Shown: positions 17,070 through 25,690, numbered from the stretch's first letter. The stretch is 64,000 bases of DNA from an uncultured Lachnospiraceae bacterium (GCA_947367855.1 CANBFE010000003.1:62001-126000), one strand, 5' to 3'. Notes: generated from the sequence alone by a model not told the origin. Made by a program: numbers and translations.

Positions 17070-17484
17070 AGAAGATATTGGTACAAGAAAAGACCTTGTG
17101 CTCTATCGGCTCCAGACCGCTAAAGCTGATTTGAAATCAGCAAGAATACTATTGGCGGCAGAGGAATATAAGGGAGCAAATAATCGAGCTTACTATGCTA
17201 TTTTTCATGCAATCAATGCGGTTCATGCGTTGAGCGGAAAATCTTATAAACGCCATAAAGATGCTATCGCAAATTTTAATAAGGACTATGTTAAAAATGA
17301 GATTTTTCCCAGAGAGATTGGGAGAAAAATCGGTGAGACTGAAGAAATTCGTCATGCGGGTGACTATGATGATTTCTATATTGCCAGTGGGGAAGAATCT
17401 GAAAGGCAGGTTGCCGTAGCAGATGAATTTATAAAATTGGCTGAAACATACTGCATGAAGCAGTTTAAAGTTCTTGAGGAATGA
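17056..17484 (+). CDS. HEPN-domain toxin-like protein, partner of the MNT
   Basis: 142 residues from ATG 17056 (GAAGGAG just upstream), overlapping the MNT gene by 14 bp. Helical HEPN features include the N-terminal EEYKGANNRAYYAIFHAINA segment and the later IRHAGDYDDFY (R99, H100), as in the HEPN (pfam05168) family. In MntA/HepT pairs the HEPN protein is an RNase inhibited by AMPylation on a Tyr near this motif; Y104 and Y108 are candidates here. The motif spacing is not the classical Rx4HxY, so whether it is an active RNase is uncertain. AT-rich, as the rest of the island. Confidence 0.8.
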   Translation: MERPKEDIGTRKDLVLYRLQTAKADLKSARILLAAEEYKGANNRAYYAIFHAINAVHALSGKSYKRHKDAIANFNKDYVKNEIFPREIGRKIGETEEIRHAGDYDDFYIASGEESERQVAVADEFIKLAETYCMKQFKVLEE

Positions 17485-17984
17485 TGTTGGATAGTAAGGG
17501 GAAGTAAAAGGAGAAAACTTCGCTTGTTTCTTCTGTATATAGCAGAAAAGCAGTTTTACCAACTTCCAAAACCATTTTACCAACTTTTGAAATCCCTCAA
17601 TTTTTCTGCAAAAAATCAGAGGCAAAAACCATTTACCAACCAAAAGTCTGGTAAACCCAAATGTGAACATTCCTCAAACCAGCCTAAATCCAGAGTTTCT
17701 GCCGAAAGTTCGCAAAGCAGATGGAAAAGTCGTTTCCGGCATATAACAATATTTTTCCCCGATGTCTGCAAAAAAATGGAAGTTCACAGGGCAGGGCAGT
17801 TGAAGCTGGCAGAAAATGAATTAACTGATTTAGATGCCTTGAAAAAACACCGCTTTAAAAGAAAAGTCATTTCCGGCGGGAACTGACTGCAAAAAGATAT
17901 ATTCTACCGGCATAAAAATGCCGCTTTTGGCCATGATAAACAGGAGACGCTGCCTGGCATGGCTGAAAAGGAGTATATCGGACA
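17485..17984. other. Noncoding gap at the right side of the AT-rich island
   Basis: 500 bp without a supported gene. It holds three copies of a TTTACCAAC motif (about 17555-17640) and a short hairpin CGGCAT-AAAA-ATGCCG followed by CTTTTGG (about 17909-17930), which may act as a weak terminator. Composition returns to the GC-richer background by about 17940. Confidence 0.4.
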
Positions 17985-19478
17985 ATGGAAAAAGAGAAGG
18001 ACTGGATTTGGGAAGAAAACAAGGCAATCCGGGATGGGGAGAGGGCGCCGAAGGAGGAGAAGCAGTCCGGGGATCGGATCACCGGCACTCTGGAGACGGA
18101 TATGACCCATCTGAACCGGATATTGGATGTGGAGAAAAACTTCGATATTATCTACCGGGTCATCCGGATCGGCGGGAAGGAAGCCTGCATGTACCTTGTT
18201 GACGGTTTCTGCAAGGATGATCTGGTGCAGAAGCTGCTGCAGTATTTCATGGATTTGACTCCGGAGAAGCTGCCAAAGGATATGCACGAGCTGTCAAAGC
18301 AGTGCACCCCCTATGTGGAAGTGAGCATAGATGACAGTTGTAATACATTAATTCAGTCTCTGCTTTCAGGGATGTTTGTGCTGCTCATTGACGGTTATGA
18401 GAAGGCTTTGGTAATCGACGCCAGAACCTATCCCTCCAGGGGAGTGGAGGAACCGGAGAAGGACAAGACCCTGCGGGGTTCCAAGGATGGATTTGTGGAG
18501 ACTCTGGTGTCCAACACGGCTTTGATCCGCCGTAGAATCCGCAGCGCAGACCTGCATATGGAGATGCTTACCGCAGGGGAGAGTTCTCATACGGACATTG
18601 CCCTCTGCTATATGAAAGGCCGCGCGGATGAAGCCTTTCTGGAGGAAATCCGTGGGAAAATCAAAAATATCAGGGCGGACTCCCTGACCATGAACCAGGA
18701 ATCCCTGGCGGAATGTCTGTACCACAGGAAGTGGTACAATTTTTTCCCGAAATTCAAATACACGGAGCGCCCGGACGCGGCGGCCGCCCAGGTACTGGAA
18801 GGAAATATCGTGATACTGGTGGACAATTCTCCCTCTGCCATGATTCTGCCAACCACGATTTTCGATGTACTGGAGGAGGCGGACGATTACTATTTTCCGC
18901 CCATCACGGGGACCTATCTGCGGATTACCCGTTTTCTCATTTCCCTGCTGACGTATCTGGTGACGCCTACATTTCTGCTGCTGATGAACAATCCCCAGTG
19001 GATTCCGGAGCAGTTTTCTTTTATTATGCTGCAGGAGGAGCCGAATCTTCCCCTGATCTGGCAGTTCCTGGTATTGGAACTGGCCATAGACGGGCTGAAA
19101 CTGGCGGCCATCAATACGCCGAATATGTTGAGCACCCCTTTGAGTGTTATGGCGGCTCTGGTACTGGGGGAATTTTCGGTGAACAGCGGCTGGTTCTCCA
19201 GTGAGGTTATGCTGTATATGGCGTTTGTAGCCATTGCCAACTATACCCAGTCCAATTACGAACTGGGCTATGCGCTGAAATTCCTGCGGATGATTACGCT
19301 GCTGCTGACCCAGTGGTTCCGGGTTTGGGGCTATGTGGGAGGAATTCTGCTTTCTGTACTGGCGGTGTGCTGTAACCGGACGGTATCCCACCGCAGCTTT
19401 ATCTATCCCCTGATTCCCTTTGACTGGAAGAAACTCAAGAGCAGGCTTATCCGCACCAGGCTTCCCGGGGCAAAATAA
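17985..19478 (+). CDS. Spore germination protein, GerA family (SpoVAF-like)
   Basis: 497 residues. A long N-terminal soluble part begins after a charged leader: FDIIYRVIRIGGKEACMYLV, then DGFCKDDLVQKLLQYFM. It is followed by the SLLSGMFVLLIDGYEKALVI core and at least five membrane helices in the C-terminal 200 residues (from about 300), with the TPLSVMAALVLGE family segment. GerA-type A subunits normally sit with B and C subunits, whereas this gene stands alone. Its opening motif and lone context resemble SpoVAF, which acts with the SpoVA channel in the spore inner membrane. Expected to be expressed in the forespore; no forespore promoter could be fixed. Confidence 0.88.
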   Translation: MEKEKDWIWEENKAIRDGERAPKEEKQSGDRITGTLETDMTHLNRILDVEKNFDIIYRVIRIGGKEACMYLVDGFCKDDLVQKLLQYFMDLTPEKLPKDMHELSKQCTPYVEVSIDDSCNTLIQSLLSGMFVLLIDGYEKALVIDARTYPSRGVEEPEKDKTLRGSKDGFVETLVSNTALIRRRIRSADLHMEMLTAGESSHTDIALCYMKGRADEAFLEEIRGKIKNIRADSLTMNQESLAECLYHRKWYNFFPKFKYTERPDAAAAQVLEGNIVILVDNSPSAMILPTTIFDVLEEADDYYFPPITGTYLRITRFLISLLTYLVTPTFLLLMNNPQWIPEQFSFIMLQEEPNLPLIWQFLVLELAIDGLKLAAINTPNMLSTPLSVMAALVLGEFSVNSGWFSSEVMLYMAFVAIANYTQSNYELGYALKFLRMITLLLTQWFRVWGYVGGILLSVLAVCCNRTVSHRSFIYPLIPFDWKKLKSRLIRTRLPGAK

Positions 19479-19502
19479 ATTTGTTTGCTTTTTGCAGTAT
19501 TT

Positions 19503-19555
19503 TATAATAGAATGAAAAGGTAACCGGTGCCGGTGCGTCGGTTACCTGTTTGTTT
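19503..19555 (+). promoter_or_regulatory. TATAAT -10 and a strong hairpin before degV
   Basis: TATAAT at 19503-19508, with a weak TTGTTT 16 bp upstream, is followed by a 9-bp stem AGGTAACCG/CGGTTACCT (19518-19547) and TGTTTGTTT. The hairpin could terminate the germination gene or fold in the degV leader. Confidence 0.5.
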
Positions 19556-19645
19556 ATGGAACCGACATGAATGAAGCGCGCCGGCAGGAAGCAGAGTCCT
19601 GTCATCAGAAAGAAAAAGAAAAGAACATTAAGGGAGGGATCACAG

Positions 19646-20518
19646 GTGTATCAGATTTTAACGGACAGCACTGCGGATTTACCGATAGAATATTTGAAGG
19701 AACACGATATAGGATGCATTCCCATCAGTTATATTCTGGACGATGTCACCTACGGAGGGGACAGGGAGTTGGACTGGAAGGAATTTTACGCCATGATGCG
19801 CAATGAGGGCAAGATGCCCACCACTTCCCAGATCAACCCGGAAGAAGCCAAGGCATATTTTGAACAATACATAGGTTCCAACAGGGAAATTTTGTATCTT
19901 GCCTTTTCTTCCGGTTTAAGCGGCACCTGCGGCAATCTCCGCATGGCCGCAGAGGAGATCATGGAGGAACATCCGGAGGTAAAGATTCGGGTGGTGGACA
20001 GCCTGGCCGCCTCCATGGGGGAGGGACTCTTTGTCCATAAGGCCGTGAGGATGCGTGATCAGGGAAAATCCATGGAAGAGACTGCGGAGTGGCTGGAAGA
20101 ACATGCGCGGAATGTGGTTCATGTATTTACGGTAGATGATTTGTTTCATCTGTACAGGGGCGGACGGGTCAGCAGGACGGCTGCGGTTCTGGGCACGCTT
20201 GCCTCCATCAAACCAAAGCTCCACGTAGACGATGAAGGGCATCTGATTCTCATCGGCAAGGTGCGGGGCAGGAAGAAATCCTTAAGCGCTTTGGTGGACT
20301 ATATGGAAGAGAAGATGGGTTCCTGGGCGGATGAAAATAAGGAAGACTGTGTGTTTATCAGCCATGGGGACGCTTTGGAGGACGCGGCGTATGTGCGGGA
20401 TCTGATCAAAGAGAGATTCGGTTTTCAGAATTTCCTTATCAGCCATATCGGCCCTACCATCGGCGCCCATTCCGGGCCGGGCACCATAGCCCTGTTCTTT
20501 ATGGGGGAGTCCCGTTAG
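19646..20518 (+). CDS. DegV-family fatty-acid-binding protein
   Basis: 290 residues from GTG 19646, chosen because AGGGAGGG lies 7 bases upstream and the family starts (V/M)YQILTDSTADLP at this point; the frame is open upstream to 19571. Typical motifs are DSTADLP, MPTTSQINPEEA, YLAFSSGLSGT and the C-terminal HIGPTIGAHSGPGT. DegV (FakB-like) proteins bind a fatty acid in a buried pocket and present it to a fatty acid kinase (FakA) for incorporation into phospholipid. No fakA is visible here. Confidence 0.92.
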   Translation: MYQILTDSTADLPIEYLKEHDIGCIPISYILDDVTYGGDRELDWKEFYAMMRNEGKMPTTSQINPEEAKAYFEQYIGSNREILYLAFSSGLSGTCGNLRMAAEEIMEEHPEVKIRVVDSLAASMGEGLFVHKAVRMRDQGKSMEETAEWLEEHARNVVHVFTVDDLFHLYRGGRVSRTAAVLGTLASIKPKLHVDDEGHLILIGKVRGRKKSLSALVDYMEEKMGSWADENKEDCVFISHGDALEDAAYVRDLIKERFGFQNFLISHIGPTIGAHSGPGTIALFFMGESR

Positions 20519-20613
20519 AGAGCAGATAAGACGGACAGTTTCTATATTCTATAGGAGAACATAGCTGTGGAATCGGCGGCAGCACAAAATAGGGAAATGT
20601 TTAGGTGATAATG

Positions 20614-21309
20614 ATGTATCGAATTGCCGTATGTGATGACAATCCGGCGGACAGAGCCTATGTGGCTGCCCTGATTGAGAGATGGGGCAGGGCCGCAGGA
20701 CTGGGCGTGACAGTAGAGAGATATCCTTCAGCGGAGTCCTTTCTCTTTGCCTATGAGGAGGACCCTTCCTTCGACGTATTGTGTCTGGATATTGAGATGG
20801 GGGAAATCAGCGGGGTGGAACTGGCGAAGAAGCTGCGCCGGCTTGGGGCAGGGCTGCAGATTGTGTTTGTCACGGGATATATGGAGTATATAGCGGAAGG
20901 GTATGATGTGGAAGCGCTCCACTACCTGGTGAAGCCCGTGACGGAAGAGAAAATGAGAGCCGTGCTGAACCGGGCGGCAGAGCGGCTGAAAACCCGGGAA
21001 CATATTCTGCTTCTGACCCTTCCGGACGGCGCGGTAAGGCTTCCTCTGTATGAGATCAGGTATCTGGATGTGCTGAAAAATTATGTCACAATCCACGGGG
21101 AGGAAGATTACAGCGTAAAAAGGACCCTGAATGACCTGGCCGGGGAACTGGACGACAGTTTTTATCGGATCCACCGTTCCTATATTGTCAATTTAAGGTT
21201 TATCAGAAAAATATCCAAAACGGAAGTAACGTTAAAGGACGGCACGGCGCTGCCTCTTTCCAGAAAAATGTACGAGGGACTGAACCAGGCTTTGATCCAT
21301 TACTTTTGA
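20614..21309 (+). CDS. LytTR-family response regulator
   Basis: 231 residues from ATG 20614 (AGGTGAT at 20603-20609). The receiver domain has the acidic pair D8/D9 and phospho-acceptor D59 in LCLDIEMGEISGVELAK, and the C-terminal LytTR DNA-binding domain has the IRYLDVLKNYVTIHG and FYRIHRSYIVNLRFIRKI motifs. AgrA/VirR-type regulators bind tandem direct repeats and often control peptide-signalling or surface genes. The kinase gene follows 105 bp downstream, so the two make a two-component pair. Confidence 0.92.
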   Translation: MYRIAVCDDNPADRAYVAALIERWGRAAGLGVTVERYPSAESFLFAYEEDPSFDVLCLDIEMGEISGVELAKKLRRLGAGLQIVFVTGYMEYIAEGYDVEALHYLVKPVTEEKMRAVLNRAAERLKTREHILLLTLPDGAVRLPLYEIRYLDVLKNYVTIHGEEDYSVKRTLNDLAGELDDSFYRIHRSYIVNLRFIRKISKTEVTLKDGTALPLSRKMYEGLNQALIHYF

Positions 21310-21414
21310 GTTGAGCGAAGAAAAAGTCCGGTGTCGGACAGTCCCAGAATGGGCAAAAAAGACCGGGGGCTGATCTGTTGTGGCGCACCGTTGGCAGGGC
21401 CGGAGGGAGGAAAG

Positions 21415-22074
21415 ATGCGCTTTTTCGAAAAAATCATCGATAAAAGAATTGCCGCATACCAGAGCGATCTTCTGGCCACCCATTACGCGGAAGTGGAAAA
21501 TATGTACCGCCAGATCCGGGGATGGCGGCATGATTACCGCAATCACATCCAGGTATTGGACAGCTATGCGGAGATGGGGGATCTGAATGCCCTGCGCTCC
21601 TATCTGAAGGAGTTAAGCATAGACCTGAATACCGTGGACGTTGCTCTGCGGACAGGAAATAAAATGACGGACATTATTTTGAACAGCAAAATTTCCCTGG
21701 CAAAATCAAGGAACATCACCGTCATGGCGGACGCCCATGTGCCGGTATCGCTGACCACCTCGGAGATTGACCTGTGCATTATCCTGGGCAATCTGCTGGA
21801 CAATGCCATAGAGGCCTGTATGCAGCTGCCGGAGGAGAAAAGGCTGATCCGCATCTATATGGACATGAAGAATACCCAGTTATACATGTCCTTTACCAAT
21901 TCCACGGCGCAGGGAAAGCAGAAGAAGGTAGACGGGAAATTCCGCACTACCAAAGGCCGGGAACACGGCTATGGTCTGGTACGGGTGGATACCATCGTGG
22001 AGCGGAACCAGGGCTATCTCAATCGAAACAGCGAAGAAGGGGCATTTACGACGGAAATTCTGCTGCCCCAGTAG
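21415..22074 (+). CDS. GHKL sensor histidine kinase, soluble short form
   Basis: 219 residues from ATG 21415 (GGAGGGAGG at 21402-21410). The H box is RGWRHDYRNHIQVLDSYAEM (phospho-His about residue 41), and the N box LGNLLDNAIEAC and GYGLVRV G2 box follow. This is the AgrC/GHKL-type (HPK10) kinase. The usual N-terminal five to seven membrane helices are absent, and the frame upstream (from 21331) shows no hydrophobic region. The kinase must therefore sense a cytoplasmic signal or pair with a separate membrane protein; the DUF2871 protein downstream is one candidate by position only. Confidence 0.85.
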   Translation: MRFFEKIIDKRIAAYQSDLLATHYAEVENMYRQIRGWRHDYRNHIQVLDSYAEMGDLNALRSYLKELSIDLNTVDVALRTGNKMTDIILNSKISLAKSRNITVMADAHVPVSLTTSEIDLCIILGNLLDNAIEACMQLPEEKRLIRIYMDMKNTQLYMSFTNSTAQGKQKKVDGKFRTTKGREHGYGLVRVDTIVERNQGYLNRNSEEGAFTTEILLPQ

Positions 22075-22154
22075 TCCGGGCTGTTTCGCTGTGCCCACAG
22101 TGATACAAAGTATCCCTAAAATAAGTGAAAATCCCATAAAAGGAGAAAAATACA

Positions 22155-22565
22155 ATGACAAAACGATATGCAAATATGGCGTTAATCTATGCTGTGATCG
22201 CCATCATTTTTGGCGTATTTTACAGAGAGTTTACGAAATTCAGCCATTTTACAGGTGTGACCAACCTGTCTGTGATACATACACATTATTTTTTATTGGG
22301 CATGTTCTTCTTTCTTGTACTTATGCTTGCTGAAAAATCCTTTTCTTTTTCAGGGAAGAATACGGGAAAAGTCTTAATTGTTTATCAATTGGGCTTAAAT
22401 ATTACCGGTATTGGGTTTCTCATCAGAGGATTAACGCAGGTATGGGGGACAGAGTTGAGCACGGCAGCGGACGCATCGATTTCCGGAATTTCAGGAATCG
22501 GCCATATTTTGTTGGGAACCGGTCTCGTTCTTCTGCTGCTGCAAATCAGAAAAAAAGCCCTCTGA
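22155..22565 (+). CDS. DUF2871 membrane protein
   Basis: 136 residues with four predicted membrane helices (about 6-24, 42-60, 72-92 and 112-130). Sequence features such as YREFTKF and VIHTHYFLLGMFFFL fit the DUF2871 family of small Firmicute membrane proteins of unknown function. AAAAGGAG precedes the ATG. It follows the GHKL kinase by 80 bp on the same strand and may belong to its operon. Confidence 0.75.
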   Translation: MTKRYANMALIYAVIAIIFGVFYREFTKFSHFTGVTNLSVIHTHYFLLGMFFFLVLMLAEKSFSFSGKNTGKVLIVYQLGLNITGIGFLIRGLTQVWGTELSTAADASISGISGIGHILLGTGLVLLLLQIRKKAL

Positions 22566-22581
22566 AGGACTTAAATGAACC

Positions 22582-22682
22582 AAGGAGCTGCCGCATTAAG
22601 GGCCACCAGATATAGATATGCCTGATTACCAGACATCCTGTATCTTGTGCAGGATTTCTTAATGTGACAGCTCCTTTATTTT
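22582..22682 (+). terminator. Long branched terminator/structured RNA
   Basis: Outer stem AAGGAGCTG/CAGCTCCTT (22582-22590 with 22668-22676), continued by CATTAAG/CTTAATG (22594-22600 with 22658-22664), followed by TATTTTTTC. About 57 bases lie inside, including a nested hairpin ATCCTG/CAGGAT. Termination is clear, but the size and branching are unusual. Confidence 0.65.
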
Positions 22683-22747
22683 TTCACATATTTTCTGCTT
22701 TCTCATATTATAAACCAAATGAAAGTATATTGCGGAAAGGGATCGAT

Positions 22748-22918
22748 ATGCACGAGCATTTTAAGGATAACGACTGCGATAAATTTCCCGTAGCCATGGC
22801 TTATGTACCCTGGCAGGAATTTAACGGGATGTATGACGATCTGGAAAAGGCGTACTGTGCGGGAACCATATTCCCCGAACTGGATAAGCCTTTCACGGGA
22901 AGGAGATGTGTATCATGA
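22748..22918 (+). CDS. cotJA: Spore coat-associated protein CotJA
   Basis: 56 residues (MHEHFKDNDCDKFPVAMAYV, then PWQEFNGMYDDLEKAY and FPELDKPF). These are the CotJA hallmarks, AMAYVPWQ and FPELD-PF. GGAAAGGG lies just before ATG 22748. It is the first gene of the cotJABC operon, which is mother-cell expressed in Bacillus (sigma-E) and contributes to coat assembly. The stop overlaps the start of cotJB (ATGA). Confidence 0.92.
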   Translation: MHEHFKDNDCDKFPVAMAYVPWQEFNGMYDDLEKAYCAGTIFPELDKPFTGRRCVS

Positions 22919-23169
22919 GAGAGAGGGAACAGCTGTTGAGAGATATCGGGATGGCGGATTTTGTGCTGACAGAGCTGGCGCTTTTTCTGGATACCCATCC
23001 CCATGACCACAGGGCAATGGAATATTTCAACCATTACAATCGGATAAAAAATCAGATGGAAAAGGAGTTTTCCCAGAAATATTTCCCTCTGAATTTGAGG
23101 CTCACCGACTGCAGTAAGGAATGGAGATGGGGAGAGGCTCCTCTGCCCTGGGAAGGAGAGTGCGCGTAA
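22915..23169 (+). CDS. cotJB: Spore coat protein CotJB
   Basis: 84 residues from ATG 22915 (GGAAGGAGA at about 22898-22906), overlapping the cotJA stop by 4 bp. Family features are LLRDIGMADFVLTELALFLD, the THPHDHRAMEYFNHY segment and the C-terminal WRWGEAPLPWEG. It is needed with CotJA and CotJC for coat deposition. Confidence 0.92.
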   Translation: MREREQLLRDIGMADFVLTELALFLDTHPHDHRAMEYFNHYNRIKNQMEKEFSQKYFPLNLRLTDCSKEWRWGEAPLPWEGECA

Positions 23170-23787
23170 ATGTGGAGTTATGAGAAAAGACTGGAATTCC
23201 CCGTGAACATCAAGGAGCCAAACGCCATGTTGGCCCAGGCTGTCATCTCCCAGTACGGAGGACCGGACGGCGAGATGGGGGCCAGTATGCGCTACCTGTC
23301 CCAGAGATATTCCATGCCCTACCGGGAGGTGGCGGGACTTTTGACGGATATCGGTACGGAAGAGCTGGCCCACCTGGAAATCGTGGCGGCCATCGTGCAT
23401 CAGCTGACCAGGAACCTGTCCATGGAAGAGATTGAAAAGTGCGGCTTTGCGAATTATTATGTAGATCATACCGTTGGCGTGTGGCCCCAGGCGGCTTCCG
23501 GATTCCCTTTCACTGCTGCGCAGTTTCAGGTGACAGGGGACCCCATTGCGGATCTGATGGAGGACATGGCGGCAGAGCAGAAGGCCCGCATCACCTACGA
23601 CAATATTCTGCGCCTGGTGAAGGACCCGGATGTGTGCGAACCCATCAAGTTCCTGCGCATGCGTGAGATTGTGCATTTCCAGAGGTTCGGTGAGGCCCTG
23701 CGCATTGTTCAGGATCGACTGGACAGCAGGAATTTCTATGCCTTCAATCCGGCTTTTGACAAATGCGAGGACTGCGGCTGCGACTGA
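23170..23787 (+). CDS. cotJC: Spore coat protein CotJC, manganese-catalase family
   Basis: 205 residues beginning MWSYEKRLEFPVNIKEPN, directly abutting cotJB. The di-metal helix motif GTEELAHLEIVAAIVHQL (ExxH) and a second set, EQKARITYD with REIVHFQRFGEAL, match manganese catalases. CotJC is a coat or cortex-associated enzyme expected to break down hydrogen peroxide. The C-terminus CEDCGCD is Cys-rich. A 54-bp piece of this gene (23452-23505) recurs at 26479-26532. Confidence 0.94.
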   Translation: MWSYEKRLEFPVNIKEPNAMLAQAVISQYGGPDGEMGASMRYLSQRYSMPYREVAGLLTDIGTEELAHLEIVAAIVHQLTRNLSMEEIEKCGFANYYVDHTVGVWPQAASGFPFTAAQFQVTGDPIADLMEDMAAEQKARITYDNILRLVKDPDVCEPIKFLRMREIVHFQRFGEALRIVQDRLDSRNFYAFNPAFDKCEDCGCD

Positions 23788-23842
23788 TGCGCAGCGGAGG
23801 CAGAAGAAAAATTGCTGTTGTAGATGCAGATAAGAGTATACC

Positions 23843-23886
23843 GGCAGGCAGTTCCCTGTTTTAGAGAGGGGGACTGCCTGTTTTCT
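23843..23886 (+). terminator. Rho-independent terminator of cotJABC
   Basis: CAGGCAGT(T)CCC pairs with GGG(GG)ACTGCCTG around a TGTTTTAGAGA loop, followed by TTTTC. Confidence 0.8.
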
Positions 23887-24130
23887 ATATCTGTTCTTTG
23901 GGAAGGCCGTCGTTCCAAGAGATGTTTATTATCTTGAGTTTTGCATGATATACAGATAGAGGCTCGGAAGTAGAAGCAGCTGGTTTTGTTTTTTGGAACC
24001 GGATGCCCAAAGGGAGATTGTATTTTGGGCAGATGCATATTATAATGAGAGAAAGGCTGAACGATGAAAGGCGGCAGTACTCCATAGAATAAAGGCAGGA
24101 GGCCCGGCTTAACAGAGAGGAATGGTTGTC

Positions 24131-24907
24131 ATGAGAAGCGAGGATATTTTAACGACGGAAAATCTGACAAAAAAGTATCATAAAGATCTGGCAGTGGACC
24201 GGGTTTCCCTGTCGATTAAACGTGGAGATATCTACGGTTTTATCGGGGAGAACGGGGCGGGCAAGACCACATTTATGCGGATGATATGCGGACTGGCCAG
24301 GCCGTCGGAGGGAGAACTGGAGCTTTATGGCGTTTCAGGGAAAAAAGAACTGCAGAAAGCCAGGAAGAATCTGGGCGCACTCATCGAAAATCCGGCAGTT
24401 TATCCCAATATGACAGCTATGGAAAATCTGGAGGTGCAGAGGCGGTATCTGGGAATCGGAAGAAGAGATTCCGAAAAGATGCTGTGGGAGCTGTTGGAAC
24501 TGGTGGGGTTGGCGGATGCCGGTAAGAAGAAGGCCCGGGATTTTTCTCTGGGGATGAAACAGCGTCTGGGACTTGCCATTGCCCTGACAGGGACCCCCGG
24601 ATTTCTTATTTTGGACGAACCAACCATAGGCCTTGACCCGGTGGGCAAGGCGGAGCTTAGAAATCTTCTGTTAAAGCTGAACCAGGAAAAGGGGCTGACG
24701 ATTTTCTTCAGCAGCCATGACCTGTCCGAGATGCAGCGGCTGGCTACCAGGTATGGCTTTCTGCATAGGGGAAGACTGGTAAAAGAGCTTTCGGCACAGG
24801 AACTGGAACAGGAATGCAGTGTCCAGGGGATTGATGTAGAGCAATATTTCCTGAACCTTATTTTGAAAGCAGGAGGTGTGGGAAAAAATGAGACTTTTTG
24901 TCAATGA
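24131..24907 (+). CDS. ABC transporter ATP-binding protein, BcrA/lantibiotic-immunity type
   Basis: About 258 residues from ATG 24131; a second ATG at 24122 is almost on top of the GAGAGG ribosome site. Walker A GENGAGKTTF, signature FSLGMKQRLG, Walker B FLILDEPTIGLDP and the switch His in FFSSHDLSEMQ are all intact. It resembles BcrA-type ATPases that power export of, or protection from, peptide antibiotics. Two permease genes follow, the first overlapping by 20 bp. No adjacent two-component system is present. Confidence 0.9.
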   Translation: MRSEDILTTENLTKKYHKDLAVDRVSLSIKRGDIYGFIGENGAGKTTFMRMICGLARPSEGELELYGVSGKKELQKARKNLGALIENPAVYPNMTAMENLEVQRRYLGIGRRDSEKMLWELLELVGLADAGKKKARDFSLGMKQRLGLAIALTGTPGFLILDEPTIGLDPVGKAELRNLLLKLNQEKGLTIFFSSHDLSEMQRLATRYGFLHRGRLVKELSAQELEQECSVQGIDVEQYFLNLILKAGGVGKNETFCQ

Positions 24908-25613
24908 ACTGTGTAAAATCAAAGCTTCGAAATCCGTAAAGGGAGTTGCTGTTATCTTTATCTTCTTTGCCATACTGGCAGGAACCGTATGGGGAAAGTC
25001 GGACATGCCCGCTGCATTATATGGTTTTGGCGCACCGTTTATGTGGATTGTCGCCAATGGCGCCTCCGGCTTTTTTCTGTATGCCTTGATAGTGGCCAGC
25101 CTGTTTGCCAGGGAATTTGAATTGGGCGTTATCCATAATATATTGGGATGCGGTGTGAAGAGAAGCAGTTATTTTATTGCAAAGGTAATGGCTGTGTTCA
25201 GCGTCACCGTTTTGCTTTATCTGGGTGGTATCTGCGCCCTGCTTTTGTTTAAATGTCTGCTTGTAGGTTTTGGACCTTCAGCCCTGATTTTTGCCGATTA
25301 TGGTTACAAGGTTCTGGTCTTTAACGGATGGGCAGTCTGTTCCCTGTTGTCCTATGTGGCTGTCTATATTTTGATTGCCTGCCTGTTCAGAGAAGCCGTT
25401 CCTACCTTCATTGCATCCCTTGTAATCACGCTGTGTGAGCTTTTTAATCTGTTCAGAGGGCCTGTCAGAATTACAACGGATGCGATCGGTTTTATAGAAA
25501 GCGATAGAATTTTATCTTCTGATTTCGGCAGATTATTTACTCCCTGTATTTTTATTTTGGTTATTGCGTTGGCGGCGGCATATATACTCTTTTTAGTACA
25601 GGATGTGGACTGA
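24888..25613 (+). CDS. ABC-2 type permease subunit 1
   Basis: 241 residues from ATG 24888 (AGGAGGTG at 24871-24878), overlapping the ATPase gene. Six hydrophobic helices are visible, with an early cytoplasmic segment REFELGVIHNILGCGVKRSS that resembles the conserved EF..G loop of BcrB/ABC-2 permeases. It probably pairs with the next gene product. Confidence 0.85.
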   Translation: MRLFVNELCKIKASKSVKGVAVIFIFFAILAGTVWGKSDMPAALYGFGAPFMWIVANGASGFFLYALIVASLFAREFELGVIHNILGCGVKRSSYFIAKVMAVFSVTVLLYLGGICALLLFKCLLVGFGPSALIFADYGYKVLVFNGWAVCSLLSYVAVYILIACLFREAVPTFIASLVITLCELFNLFRGPVRITTDAIGFIESDRILSSDFGRLFTPCIFILVIALAAAYILFLVQDVD

Positions 25614-25690
25614 ATGGATGCAGGCTTTTTCCCATAGAGAATGTGAAGCGGGAGAATACGGTATGCGGCAGGATGGAACAGGAGGTTACA

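Noticed and set aside
22675..22747. Sigma-E promoter for cotJ (CATATT after ATATT)
   Set aside because: The spacing between the two elements (about 11 bp) is too short for the sigma-E consensus, so it was not annotated.
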